Of a stretch of DNA of 64,000 bases, positions 12,438 through 23,342 are shown in pieces. Source of the DNA: Halicephalobus mephisto. Lineage: Eukaryota > Nematoda > Chromadorea > Rhabditida > Panagrolaimidae. A model generated the notes under the pieces. The model did not search any database, was not told the origin of the DNA, and saw only the letters and a program-made list of their open reading frames with translations. The stretch covers positions 1 to 64,000 of the forward strand of contig SWDT01000039.1 in NCBI GenBank assembly GCA_009193035.1, read 5' to 3'. How positions within the stretch are numbered: the stretch's first letter is position 1; each line of letters begins with the position of its first letter. A program made the position numbers and the translations under genes.

Positions 12438-15400
12438 ATGAAGTCCGATTTCGACAGTAAAACTTATTTTTTTATTAATTCAGGAAAATCTAAAAAATCT
12501 AAAATTTTAAAATGGGGATTGATATTGACGCCATTTATTACTGTATTTATCGTATGGTTGCTACAGGATCCAGATTCTGTTTTATTCAATAATTCTAAAA
12601 ACGAAAAAAAATTCGACTGTTACTGTAATTGGAAAAATAAAAGTTATTCCTTCTGCTACAGTATGCCTCATTATCCGTTTTCTCGAGGCTTCAGATTCTC
12701 GTGTGAGAATTCAGAAAAGTTGGAATTTTTGAATCTTCTTGATTTTCGAAATCCCGAAATTTCGAAAATGGATTTTCCGATTTTAGTAACGGCTTTTTCG
12801 AAAAGTTATTTTATTAAAGGTTTAAATATGGTAAGTTTCAAATTTAAAAAAGTTATTTAAAAACAATAAAATTTTAAAAATTATTTATATATAATATGTA
12901 ACTTTTTTAAAAATGTTTTTTACATAATAATATTAAAAAAATTATTTTTTACATAATAATAAAAATTTTTATAAAAACAATTTTTTATATGATAGAATGG
13001 AAAAAACATAAAATTGACTTTTTTTATATAATTTATAAAAAATTTAAAAAAAATTATTTTTTACATAATAATAAAAATTTTTATAAAAACAATTTCTTTA
13101 TAAAAATATTTTTTATAAAATAGTTTATATTATATATGAAAATTTTTAAAAATTATTTTTTAATAATTTATTTTTTACAAAGTATATTTAAAAATTTTTT
13201 GAAAATAGTTTTGCAAATAATAATTTATAATTTTTTAATAAAAATATTTCCAGATAACGGCCTATAGGAAAATCTTCGATCGGGAAAAAATCGTCATTTA
13301 TGATCTAGGTCTGGCATCTCATCAGGCAGAATTCCTCAAAAAAATGTGCAACATTACTGTAGAAAATTTTCCGTTCGAGAAATTTCCAGATTATTTTAGA
13401 ATTTTAAATCACTACAGATGGAAACCGATAGTGATTACTGTAGGTTTAAAATATGGCATAAGTTTTTTGAAATCATACTTGATTGAACACGATCAAGACG
13501 TAAGAATTTCTGATTACGATTTTCGGATTTTTTAATTTTAATTGAACGTCGTCGATGACAGGATTAGAATCTAACAGAAGATTGATCGGAACTGGGCATA
13601 ACCAAATTGTTAAAGTTCTTTTTTATGCAGTTAGAAAAGTATAAACACGTTCACTATGCTCAAATGAACCTTTTTCGGATTACAATCAAGCCTCTTGGTT
13701 CTCATATTATGTGATTCTAACTGAACGTAATTGATCACATAAAAAACATGACTTTTAATTCAATAAAAAATGCAAATCATCCCTATTATTTTTTATTTTC
13801 GTCACAAAAGTTAAATATTCGTAAAAATGTGACGATTTTGCCATATTTCGCAATTGTTACTGGACCGAAAGTTACGGTTTTTTCTGTTTCTATGCTCAAA
13901 TAAAATGAACCTTTTTCGGATTACAATCAAGCCTCTAGATTCTCATATTATGTGATTCTAACTGAACGTAATTGATCACATAAAAAACATAACTTTTAAT
14001 TTAATAACAAATGCAAATCATCCCTATTATTTTTTATTTTCGTCACAAAAGTTAAATATTCGTAAAAATGTGACGATTTTGCCATATTTCGCATTTGTTA
14101 CTGGACTGAAAGTTACGGTTTTGTGTGTATAGAATCGCAATTTAGTAGAAGATTGAATATAATTGAGTATAATCCACGTACTAGTACTTTTTTAACTAGA
14201 AACAAACATGGTCCAAATACGTTGATTACAGTCAGTTGTATTCAATTTTCTGTTGGATCGGAATCCTGTCGTCGATTGTGCTCGATTAGGATCGAGGAAT
14301 CTGAAAACCGTAATCAGGACCTCTTACACGTTGATTCCATCCAGTTAAGTATGACTTCAGAAAACCTGCAGAATTTTAATAAATTTTCGTTTTTAGATGG
14401 CTTTGCAAAAATACGGTAATATCGTTTATGCCGACACGAGTGTGATTTTCAAAAGCTCAAGTTTCCTTCGGATTCCGTTAAATTTTTCATTAATCGAAGA
14501 TCAAAAACGTTCTCGGTCTCCTTACTTACTTCACAGTTTCGCTGGTCACACTATTTATCCAGTCACTATGTCGAGTAAGTCCGAAATTATATCTTAAAAA
14601 TCAGAAAAATTTATAAAATTATCTCAGAACGATTTTTGAAAATCAATTTAAAAATTAAAAATAAAGTTTTTGCGAAATTGTCTCGACACGAAAGTTTTTA
14701 AATTTTCCAGTCGAGATTCAAAATGATAAAATTTAATTTTTACGTAATTCTAAAAAATTCGATCATAATTATATTACTGTGAAAATTAAAATTAAAATTT
14801 TTTGCGAAATTGTCTCGACACGAAAGTTTTTAATTTTCTAGTCGAGATTCAAAATGATAAAATTTAATTTTTACGTAATTCTAAAAAATTCGATCGTAAC
14901 TATGAAATTTTAGAAATTAAAAATGAAAATTGTTTCGAAATTGTCTTTAAACGAATTCTTAAAATTTGATAAAAATTAAAATAATCTGTAATTTTGATTT
15001 TGTGTGATAGTTATTTCTTGATTTTACATAATTTCGTAATTAATTTTTTGAATTACATTTTTAATCAGATCCTAAAACTTTTAAATTAAGATATATATAG
15101 AGCCTAATCCTCTATCTACCTTCCAGACTTAATTTTCATATATGGAATTTTAAAGATTTTCATATATAAAAATATTCATGTTTGAAATTTTCAAGGATAT
15201 TCATATATGAAATAACAAACATTCTAAAACGTTGTAAATGAGGATATATGGGATGCCTAGCTCTCTATCTACCTTCTGGAGTTAATTTTCAAATATGAAA
15301 TGATTAGGAAATTTTCATATATAAACTTATTGATAAACATCTTAAAACTTCTAAATTAAGATACTTAATCCTATATCTACCTTATAACCTTAATTTTCAT

Positions 15401-16030
15401 ATATAAACTTATTGATAAACATCTTAAAACTTCTAAATTAAGATACTTAATCCTATATCTGTCTTATAACCTTAATTTTCATATATGAAATTATTGATAA
15501 ACATCCTGAAACCTCTAAATTAGGATATATAGGATACCTAACCTTTTATATATTCTTTAAGATTAATTTTCATATATGAAATTTTAATTTATGTTTAATA
15601 AGCCATAACTATCACTACAGTACCCCTATTGAAGATTTTTTTCATTTAAAAATTACAATTTTTAGGTGTTTATGATTACTTTCCAACTGACATTGAAAAA
15701 ATGAAAATCACTCCGATGTACGAAGCAGGATTGGTTACCGTAATCCGGACTGAGAAGTCCTTGGAATTGTTGAAGTGGTATGTCCTCTGTGCTCTCGAGA
15801 AAAACTGCATGGTACCCACCACCACTGACCCTGTTCATTACTGTGGATCTATGAGGATCACAGAACTTCCTCAATGTCATCGTTTCGATCAATCGGTCAT
15901 CAATGTTCTTTTGGCCAATGAGTATTCTTACAGTATACGACGGTACATTTCTGGATTCATTGATTTTTTTAAAATTGAGAGAAACAGAAATCATATGTCT
16001 TCGAAAAAAGATTTCAAGTTTTGTCATTGA
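12438..16030 (+). CDS. DUF1647 family protein, probable type II membrane glycosyltransferase-like enzyme, 373 aa
   Basis: Four exons, 12438-12830, 13254-13439, 14397-14574 and 15666-16030, join in phase. The start ATG follows directly on a tttttcag acceptor, which suggests spliced-leader trans-splicing. Residues 1-22 are cytosolic and basic, and 23-42 form a signal anchor (KWGLILTPFITVFIVWLLQ). The rest should lie in the Golgi or ER lumen. Family marks are FPILVTAFSKSYFIKGLNM, IVIYDLGLASHQAEFLKKMC, YRWKPIVI, YADTSVIFK, YFPTDIEKMK and LKWYVLCALEKNCMVP. These fit PF07801 (DUF1647), a family large in nematodes and resembling nucleotide-sugar transferases. YADTS may take the place of the DxD metal site. 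Substrate unknown. Introns 1-3 are long (0.4, 0.96 and 1.1 kb) and full of repeats. Confidence 0.87.
13654..14122. repeat. tandem duplication in DUF1647 intron 2, unit about 237 bp
   Basis: Two long copies (about 13654-13882 and 13891-14122) start TATGCTCAAA and end AAAGTTACGGTTTT with few differences. The only notable length change I see is a short insertion near the start of copy two. Confidence 0.85.
14640..14960. repeat. copies of the 'TCTCGACACGAAAG' dispersed repeat in DUF1647 intron 3
   Basis: Two to three copies carry the paired words AATTGTCTCGACACGAAAG and CCAGTCGAGATTCAAAATG. The same family occurs downstream of the CNNM gene (34526-34840) and inverted at 45650-46300. Confidence 0.75.
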
Positions 16031-16234
16031 CGAGTATCTTCACACGGGTTCAATTTTATCCATTCAAAATTAAATAATTATAAAAATTTAAATTTAAAAT
16101 TTCCCAAAATTCTAGAATAAATAAAAATTTTAAAAAAGTGAATCAATTTCGAAAATAATTTTGTGAAAGAGATTTGCGGAGTCCATACTTCTTCTACTGG
16201 ACGGAACCAGATGTAGACAGTAACGAGTCGCTGC

Positions 16235-16450
16235 CAAAAATATATAAAAACGCTAAGTTTTATCTCTTACAAAAATATATAAAAACGCTAAGCTTTATCT
16301 CTTACAAAAATATATAAAAACGCTAAGTTTTATCTCTTACAAAAATATATAAAAACGCCAAGCTTTATCTCTTGCAAAAATACATAAAAACGCCAAGCTT
16401 TATCTTTCACAAAAATACATAAAAACGCCAAGCTTTATCTCTTGCAAAAA
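16235..16450. repeat. tandem repeat, unit 35 bp
   Basis: Six nearly identical units containing ATATATAAAAACGCTAAG and TTTATCTCTTACAAAAA. It lies just past the DUF1647 gene's 3' end. The rest of 16031-17050 is AT-rich with no supported gene. Confidence 0.9.
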
Positions 16451-17050
16451 TTGACAATAATAATTATGAAAGTTTCCTCACCCACGCCTTCTTCTTTTCG
16501 TTGCGAGATCCTTCTTTCTCCGTTTTTCCTTTTTTACATGGGCGTGGAACACGTATTCGTTTGGCTTTCTATTTTCCTATTCCTCTTTTTTATCTTCGAC
16601 TCCGTTGACAATTTTTTATTTTTTCAATTATCATTTTTTTCATCAAAATTTAAAAAATTTTTACTTTTATTTTTAATGATATTTTTTGAATTCCCGTGCC
16701 AAAGAAGTGAGAGTTAAGAAAATTAAAAAAAGTGAAAAATCTGGTACCTTTTACCTAAATCTACTTTCTTCTTCATAGTAATCCTAAAATTCATTTCTAA
16801 ACCTTCTATTTCTACTTTTATAACACCATAACAACAATAATTTTAAAAAATACTTTCCACAATTATAAACTTTATTAATCACTGTAAATGACATTAATTA
16901 TTTACATATTTCTCCAATAATGTCCAATTTTCAAACTATAATTTTTCAAAATTTCCAAATTTTATCTAAGAATCATGGAACAAAAAATAATTTCGACTAG
17001 TATCAATAAAACCAAATAAAAAAACGAAAAAAAAAGACATAAATCGTCCA

Positions 17051-20000
17051 TCAATAAGGATGCATAATTTCATCGAGGATTTGAAGAGCTCTAGTTATCC
17101 GAATTTCCACCCAACAGGGACAATTTTCTATTTTCGGACGTTGATAAGCTAAACCATAACCTTTACCTAAACTAAGCCTAATAGTACACAGACGACGTAA
17201 ATCATCAACTCCATAACCTTTCGTCGCTTCTAATTTTAACTTTTCTACCTCATGCCCTAAGGCATCTACAGAAGCATTACCTTGATTAATATGGCCCCAA
17301 TAACGACGAAAAGCATTACGTTGAACAAGTTCATCTTTCAATTGCCGAAGATCAAAAACTTTCACTGTTGTTCCTTTAACAAAACGATGAGGTTCATCAG
17401 AAATACATCTATGAGCTTGAATATCAAGATGAAAACTTTGAACAAATACAGGAGCATCACAGACGACAGACAGCCATATATCCGCTTCATTCTTCACACG
17501 GAGTACGATACCTTTACCGAGCGATTTCCTGAAGAAATAAAACTTAATACAGAAAATTTTAAAAACACATAAAAAGTAAAAAAAAACATTTAAAAAAATA
17601 ACTACAATAATTTTTTAAAATATTTAAACAAGTAAAAAAATAACTTTAGAAAAAAATATTTTTTTAAATAAATATAAAAAAATATTTTAAAATATAAAAC
17701 TTACAAAATTCCTTCAGATATGGTATTTCTATTAACAGTTGGTAAACCAGCAAGACATATCCTTTGTTGAGATAATGAACTTAATCCACCATCAATTACA
17801 CAATTTCTAAATTCGCTTGGAATTTGAAAATTTTCACCTATTTTAAAATCATATTCATAATATTCAATTGTTGCCCAAAAATTAGGTTCTAATTGATTAC
17901 ATAATGGAACATAATGAGAACTTGTTCTTTGATATTCTTTCATGCCTGTTATATAATCAGGATAACCAACATTAATCATCATATTGTGATGAGAAATAAA
18001 AAATTCATGAACTTTTCTTTCCACAACATTTAATCCTCCTGGATTTAATATTTTTCCATTTTTATCTCTGATAGCTTTTTCCAATCCTTTTCTCGGTTTA
18101 CCATATTTTTGTTCATATGTTGCCATTGGAAAATTATTTTCAGCATCATCTCTAGATTGCGTTAATATCCTCAATAAAGACGCAACTTGTTCTTCAACAG
18201 GAATAGTCGGTTGTTGATCAGATATACTTGGCGGATTATGAAAAATCGCTTGTTCCAAAGGCAACGGAGTCATCTGATTACTTCCCCTCAAAGAAGACGG
18301 AATAATCGGAGGTCGAATAGCCTTATTAAGTCTATCAATTCCAGATCCTACAAAACACTTATCAAAAATTCTCAAATTTTCACAACTTACTTTCCATATT
18401 TACCGCACTACCATTAAAAACGACATCTTCCGGTCTATAGTGCGCCGGAATGTGGGTTTTTTCCGGATACGTCAACGGCGTACCATAAGGCAGTGGATCC
18501 GGTCTAGGAGTATTGACGATTTCCGGACGAAACAGTACTACCTTCTGCTTATTCGTCTGATCCGGTTCAATCTTATAATGCTCAACTAGCGGTCTCAAAG
18601 TATACGACGGTGTCCTCGGTCCAAACCGATTCGACCCATACGGATAATGAGCTTCTCCACTTACAGTTCCCATAGATTTCAAATCACCTATTATTTGTTG
18701 CAATTCTTGTTTCATTTTGTCATCATTTCCTTTTAATTTCTGAGCTTCTTGTGCTAAACTTTCCGTAATTTTTTCTCTATTTCTTTCATAATGATCCAAA
18801 TCGTGCTCATTCACCGGACTAACCGCTTCTTTCATCAGGTCTATCAACGACGATTCTGGTTTCATATCACGATCCTGGAAAATTTACATATAAAACTAAA
18901 ATTTTCCTCATAAATAAAATTTAATTTTTCCATATATAAAATCAAAAATTGTTCAATATACAGAAATTTAATTTTTCCATATATGAAATTTAAAACTTTT
19001 CATATATAAAAATTAATATTTTTCATACATAATATTTAAATCTTTTGATAAGCAGAAATTTAAGTTTTTCATATAAAAATTAATCTTTCATTTATAAAAT
19101 TTAAAAATTCCAAAACTTACAATTTCCATTTTCGATGGAGAACCTCCAGAATCGCTTACTTTGTTACTTAACGGTCTCAGATGTGGCCCATTAGGACCTA
19201 GAAGTCTATCCAATTCATCTATTGTCGGAATAGTGTCATCTTCAATATTATCATTTCCAATTTTCGGTGAATTAATATTTTTTTTTCCAATTTTTTGTTC
19301 ACGAAAACCCCAATTATTACCACCTGATGTATCTTCAATATCAGCAAGAAAATCACTTCTCATTTCAACTGAATCAGCACTACTTACAGTAGGATATCCA
19401 CCATCACGATAATCTGAATAATCACCAGATAAATCACTTATTGTTTGATTTAAATCCGTTAATTGAACATTTCCCAAATTATTTGATTCATGTCTATTGA
19501 TTGCTTTTTTCCAATGATCAAAATAAGGACTATGAGAATCCGCATACGTTCTCAAGACATCCAGAGGATTAACGTGCATCGACGGCCATATTCTACGTTT
19601 AGCCTCATCAAAATCACAAGGAAATTTCAAATGTAATTCAAAACAGATTTGATACAAGTCATTTGGAGTCATTTCAACACCAATAATTTCTCCAAAAGGA
19701 ATAACGTGATAGTGCTGATCCCCTACGGCAATTCTCACACATTTAGCAAACTGATAATTATGATACGTTTTCGATCTGTCATAATTTTCAATTTGAAATT
19801 GTTGGACTTGTTTCTGAACTCCTTGATAATTAAAATTCACCCCTTGATTCGTAGAAAAACTTGGAGAATTTTCAAAATTTCGATAATACGACGAATAAAA
19901 CTCACTACCATTATCATTACTCTCAGAATATGGAACATCCGTCGACGAATAAGGTACATACTCTTGCGATTGAGGACCTGTTGATTTCACAGAAGGACAC

Positions 20001-22038
20001 CAATTCGACGATACATCCGCAGTTCTTCCATCCATCAAAGTACCATCAGGAGCTTGGAAAACCGAATATTGTTCATTTTGTTCTGACATTCTCACCACTC
20101 TCGGTAATTGATTATACATCGTCGGGATCACTCTCTGCGATTGAGACTTTTCAAGAGTTGTTGTTGTTGCATTACTACTGACAGAAACAGGTGGGGTAGA
20201 AAAATGAGAAGAACTAGGGGCATTTTGAGAAGATTTCTGATATCTAAAAGTACAAATTCAACTAAATCCATACAAAACTCCCTACTTGGCTGTTGATGAA
20301 TTCACAAACGGTATATCACTTTCAGGAGACACAATTATTCTAGTATAATGATACGGATTAACACAAACCTAAAATTATTTCATTTTTAATTAATTTTAAT
20401 CCAAAAACTCCATACATAATCCGTTTTCTGATCAAATGCATGAACACAAAAAGGTTCATGTCTTAGTTCATTCTTGTGAAGATCTGGCCAGCGAAAAACT
20501 CTGGCATAAACAACATGTGGAAATCCCTTTCTTCCAGCGACCTGAAACATCCCATATAACTTATAATTTCGAAACTACCGATTGCAATTTGTTATACATT
20601 AGATAATAAAAGGAAGATCATGTATATTGTCAACATTCTCAGAATAGCCCAAAATTGAGTCATATATCCGGAACAAATTAAAACAGTTCCAAAATTACAG
20701 ATAACACTGTACTAAAATTTCTTTAAAAACTAATATTTGATATAGGTAAGGATTACGCCTAACCTAAATTCTACACTATTGCCTTATTTTAAAAATAATT
20801 AAATAAAGTAGAAAATTATATAATTTTAGAACTGTAATTTGCTTCACAATACAGCAATGAAAAAATGTATATTGTTAAATTTCCAAGGATATAATCTAGC
20901 ATTTGAGTTATATAACGTCCTTAAATTTTCTGATCTATAAGACATCTGGAAAAACCACAACAGTTCCAGAACTTCATATCATACTGTACAAATTTCTACA
21001 AAATCACAAACCTGCAAACGTCCGTCCAACGTCCGGGCAATCGTCACGCACTTGGTTCTTTGATTCCCGAGGGTTGATACTGTAGTAATGAAATCATCAA
21101 GTTCCTTTCTTTTGTCTTTCAATTTTTTGATTAAACTTTCTATCGCTTTTCGCTCAAATTGTGCCTCATATCCCTGGAAGTAAATTTTAGATTTATTTTC
21201 GCTACAGTACTTACCATTGCAAATTGGGACAGATATTCACTGATAACGCTGACACTGTCATTCACTCCAGGACGTTTCAATCCACTTATGGTGGACGGAA
21301 AAGTGACATCTCTGTACGAGGGACCCGCTTCGTCTTGATTGTGGACAGAAGGGGTATTCAGTGAATCCAAATCGGTTACTAAAAAGGTAAAACAATCAAA
21401 ACTCGAAAGTTAATTTTTCCAAAGTTGTTTCACTAGGAATTCTGTAAACCAAAAGTAGTATGTAATTTTATTTCTACAGTATTTCGTGATGTTTTATATT
21501 AGTTTTAGACAGATTTTGGAATTTTTGAATCGGGATATGTAAAGTTCAGCCTATCCCGTGCGTTAATGGTTGTATATGAAACCATTGATGTAAATGTAAC
21601 ACCCAAACTATCACTAAAACAAGCGTCGAAAATAAACTTTTTTATTTTTCATGTAATTTCGTTGCAAAAATTAAAAATAAACGTTTTTATGAAATTTTCC
21701 AGTAACAATTTTTAGAAATTTAAATATTTAACAAAGCAATTTCGTAATCAATTGTTTGGAACTATATTTTACCTAGATATACTTGGAAGCTTCTGGATTG
21801 GGATATATGAAATGCAAAATTCTCTATATGCCCTTTAAAATCCGTTTTCATATATGAAATCATCAACAAACATCTCAAAAACCACGACTAACACCGAAAA
21901 TATCTCATCGAAAACAATTTGTTTTGTATTAAAAGTCAAAATCCACTTACAAAGGGTGGTGATTCCTCCATTAACATCTTCGTGCTTGGAATGCTCGCCA
22001 AACGGAGGATCGTTAGAGTTCGGCTCGGAGCCGGTCAT
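17051..22038 (-). CDS. Co-Smad (SMAD4/Medea family), nine exons, 1116 aa
   Basis: Common-mediator Smad of TGF-beta/BMP signalling. Exons: 22038-21951, 21378-21215, 21173-21012, 20541-20416, 20368-20286, 20243-19121, 18874-18391, 18347-17705, 17528-17051; all phases fit. The MH1 DNA-binding domain covers about residues 85-200: [20 protein letters not shown], the DNA-contact hairpin [20 protein letters not shown], and the zinc ligands in [14 protein letters not shown] and VCVNPYH. The MH2 domain takes up the last 250 or so residues: [57 protein letters not shown] and [19 protein letters not shown]. It ends MHPY and lacks the SSxS tail of receptor Smads, as expected of a Co-Smad. The linker is very long (SMAD4 is about 550 aa in all) and holds a compact module at about 370-460. 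C. elegans has two Co-Smad-like proteins, SMA-4 and DAF-3; I cannot say which this matches. Confidence 0.95.
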
Positions 22039-22319
22039 CGGATTAAATTCTCAACGCCAGTGTTCCGGGTTTTACTACTAATATTGATCTAAAATTTGCC
22101 AATTAAATACAAAAAAAATAAAAATAAGCGCACGAAGCACTTTATATAAAAAAACAGAACCTGAGGGAGAATTTTTTCTTAAAAATGAGAGTACTTCTTG
22201 CTAGGTCTAACAATACACAGGCCAAAAAGAAAATCGATATAAAATCAGTCTGAAATTTATAAAGATCTCCGAGGAGATTGTCGTAAACAAGGAAAGAAGA
22301 CGTGAACACTCGCACTTGG
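22039..22319. other. upstream region of the Co-Smad gene
   Basis: This is the start of the 1.3-kb divergent interval between the Co-Smad and TIL genes. A 78-codon minus-strand ORF (22378-22142) has no recognisable features, and I see no convincing core promoter. Confidence 0.3.
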
Positions 22320-22960
22320 CTGGCGTTTTGGCGTCGTGTCCGTAACAACAAAAACGATTTTGAATGGGCCACTTGCAATCTCAGCAGAATAGTGTCTATT
22401 ATCAGTCACTATTTTTAGATTAAATTATTTTTTGATTGACAGTGTTTTTTAAATTAGAGTTTTTAGATTAAGCAAGTTAATTTACCTATCATTTAGTTAA
22501 AGTTTTGGCGTTGTATCCGTAACAACAAAGACGATTTTGAATAGATCACTTGTAATCTCAACAAAATAGTCAATTACCAGTCACTATTTTTAGATTAAAT
22601 TATTTTTTGATTGACAGTGTTTCTTAAATTATAAAATTTTTAGATTAAATAGATTAATTTTTGATCGGCATAGTGTTCATTCTCAGTCACTATTTTCAAA
22701 ATTAATTTATTCATCGTTTGGCGTTCTGTCCACTATGTCAATTGATTTTTTAAATTAAATAAATTTATTATTTAGCATAGTGTCCATTATCAGTCACTAT
22801 TTCAAAATTAATTTATTCATCGTTTGGCGTTCTGTCCACTATGTCAATTGATTTTTTAAATTAAATAAATTTATTATTTAGCATAGTGTCCATTATCAGT
22901 CACTATTTTTAAAATTAATTTATCTATCGTTTGGCGTTCTGTCCACTATGTCAATTTTTA
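22320..22960. repeat. two related tandem repeats in the Co-Smad/TIL intergenic region
   Basis: First come two copies of about 180 bp sharing TTGTATCCGTAACAACAAA and TCAGTCACTATTTTTAGATT. Then follow about three copies of roughly 112 bp sharing CGTTTGGCGTTCTGTCCACT and CATAGTGTCCATTATCAGTC. Confidence 0.8.
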
Positions 22961-23342
22961 ATTTATCCATTTTTCGATTTTAAAATTCACAAAAAGTATC
23001 GATTTTTAAATTTATTTTTTAAATAACTTCAAGATCAAAGGTTTCTGTTGCGGAAAAATTTAAAGATGTTTGCAAAAAATGATATTTAAGAAGTTTTTAA
23101 CCTTTGATTGACTTTTAGTCCGAAAAATAAAATTTTTAATTTGGAAATTTTCTTGACTAAGCAAAATAAAAAACAAATTTTTGAAGAGAAAATGAATAAT
23201 CACGATCGATGGTCTTCTACAGTATCAAATGTAGAAAAAATAAAATTGTATCCTACAAAAAATTAAATTTCACAAAACAACGATGAATAATCCGAAGACT
23301 ATAAAAACGAAAAACGGTCAACGTTAGGAATCATTTTCGAAA

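Noticed and set aside
14123..14419. 98-codon ORF in DUF1647 intron 2
   Set aside because: It runs through the exon 3 acceptor in a different frame and has no domain.
16235..16450. CRISPR-like array of 35-bp repeats
   Set aside because: Units are contiguous with no spacers, and the genome is a nematode's; it is a minisatellite.
16442..16717. 91-codon hydrophobic Phe-rich ORF
   Set aside because: Composition follows T-rich DNA; no splice partner or homology.
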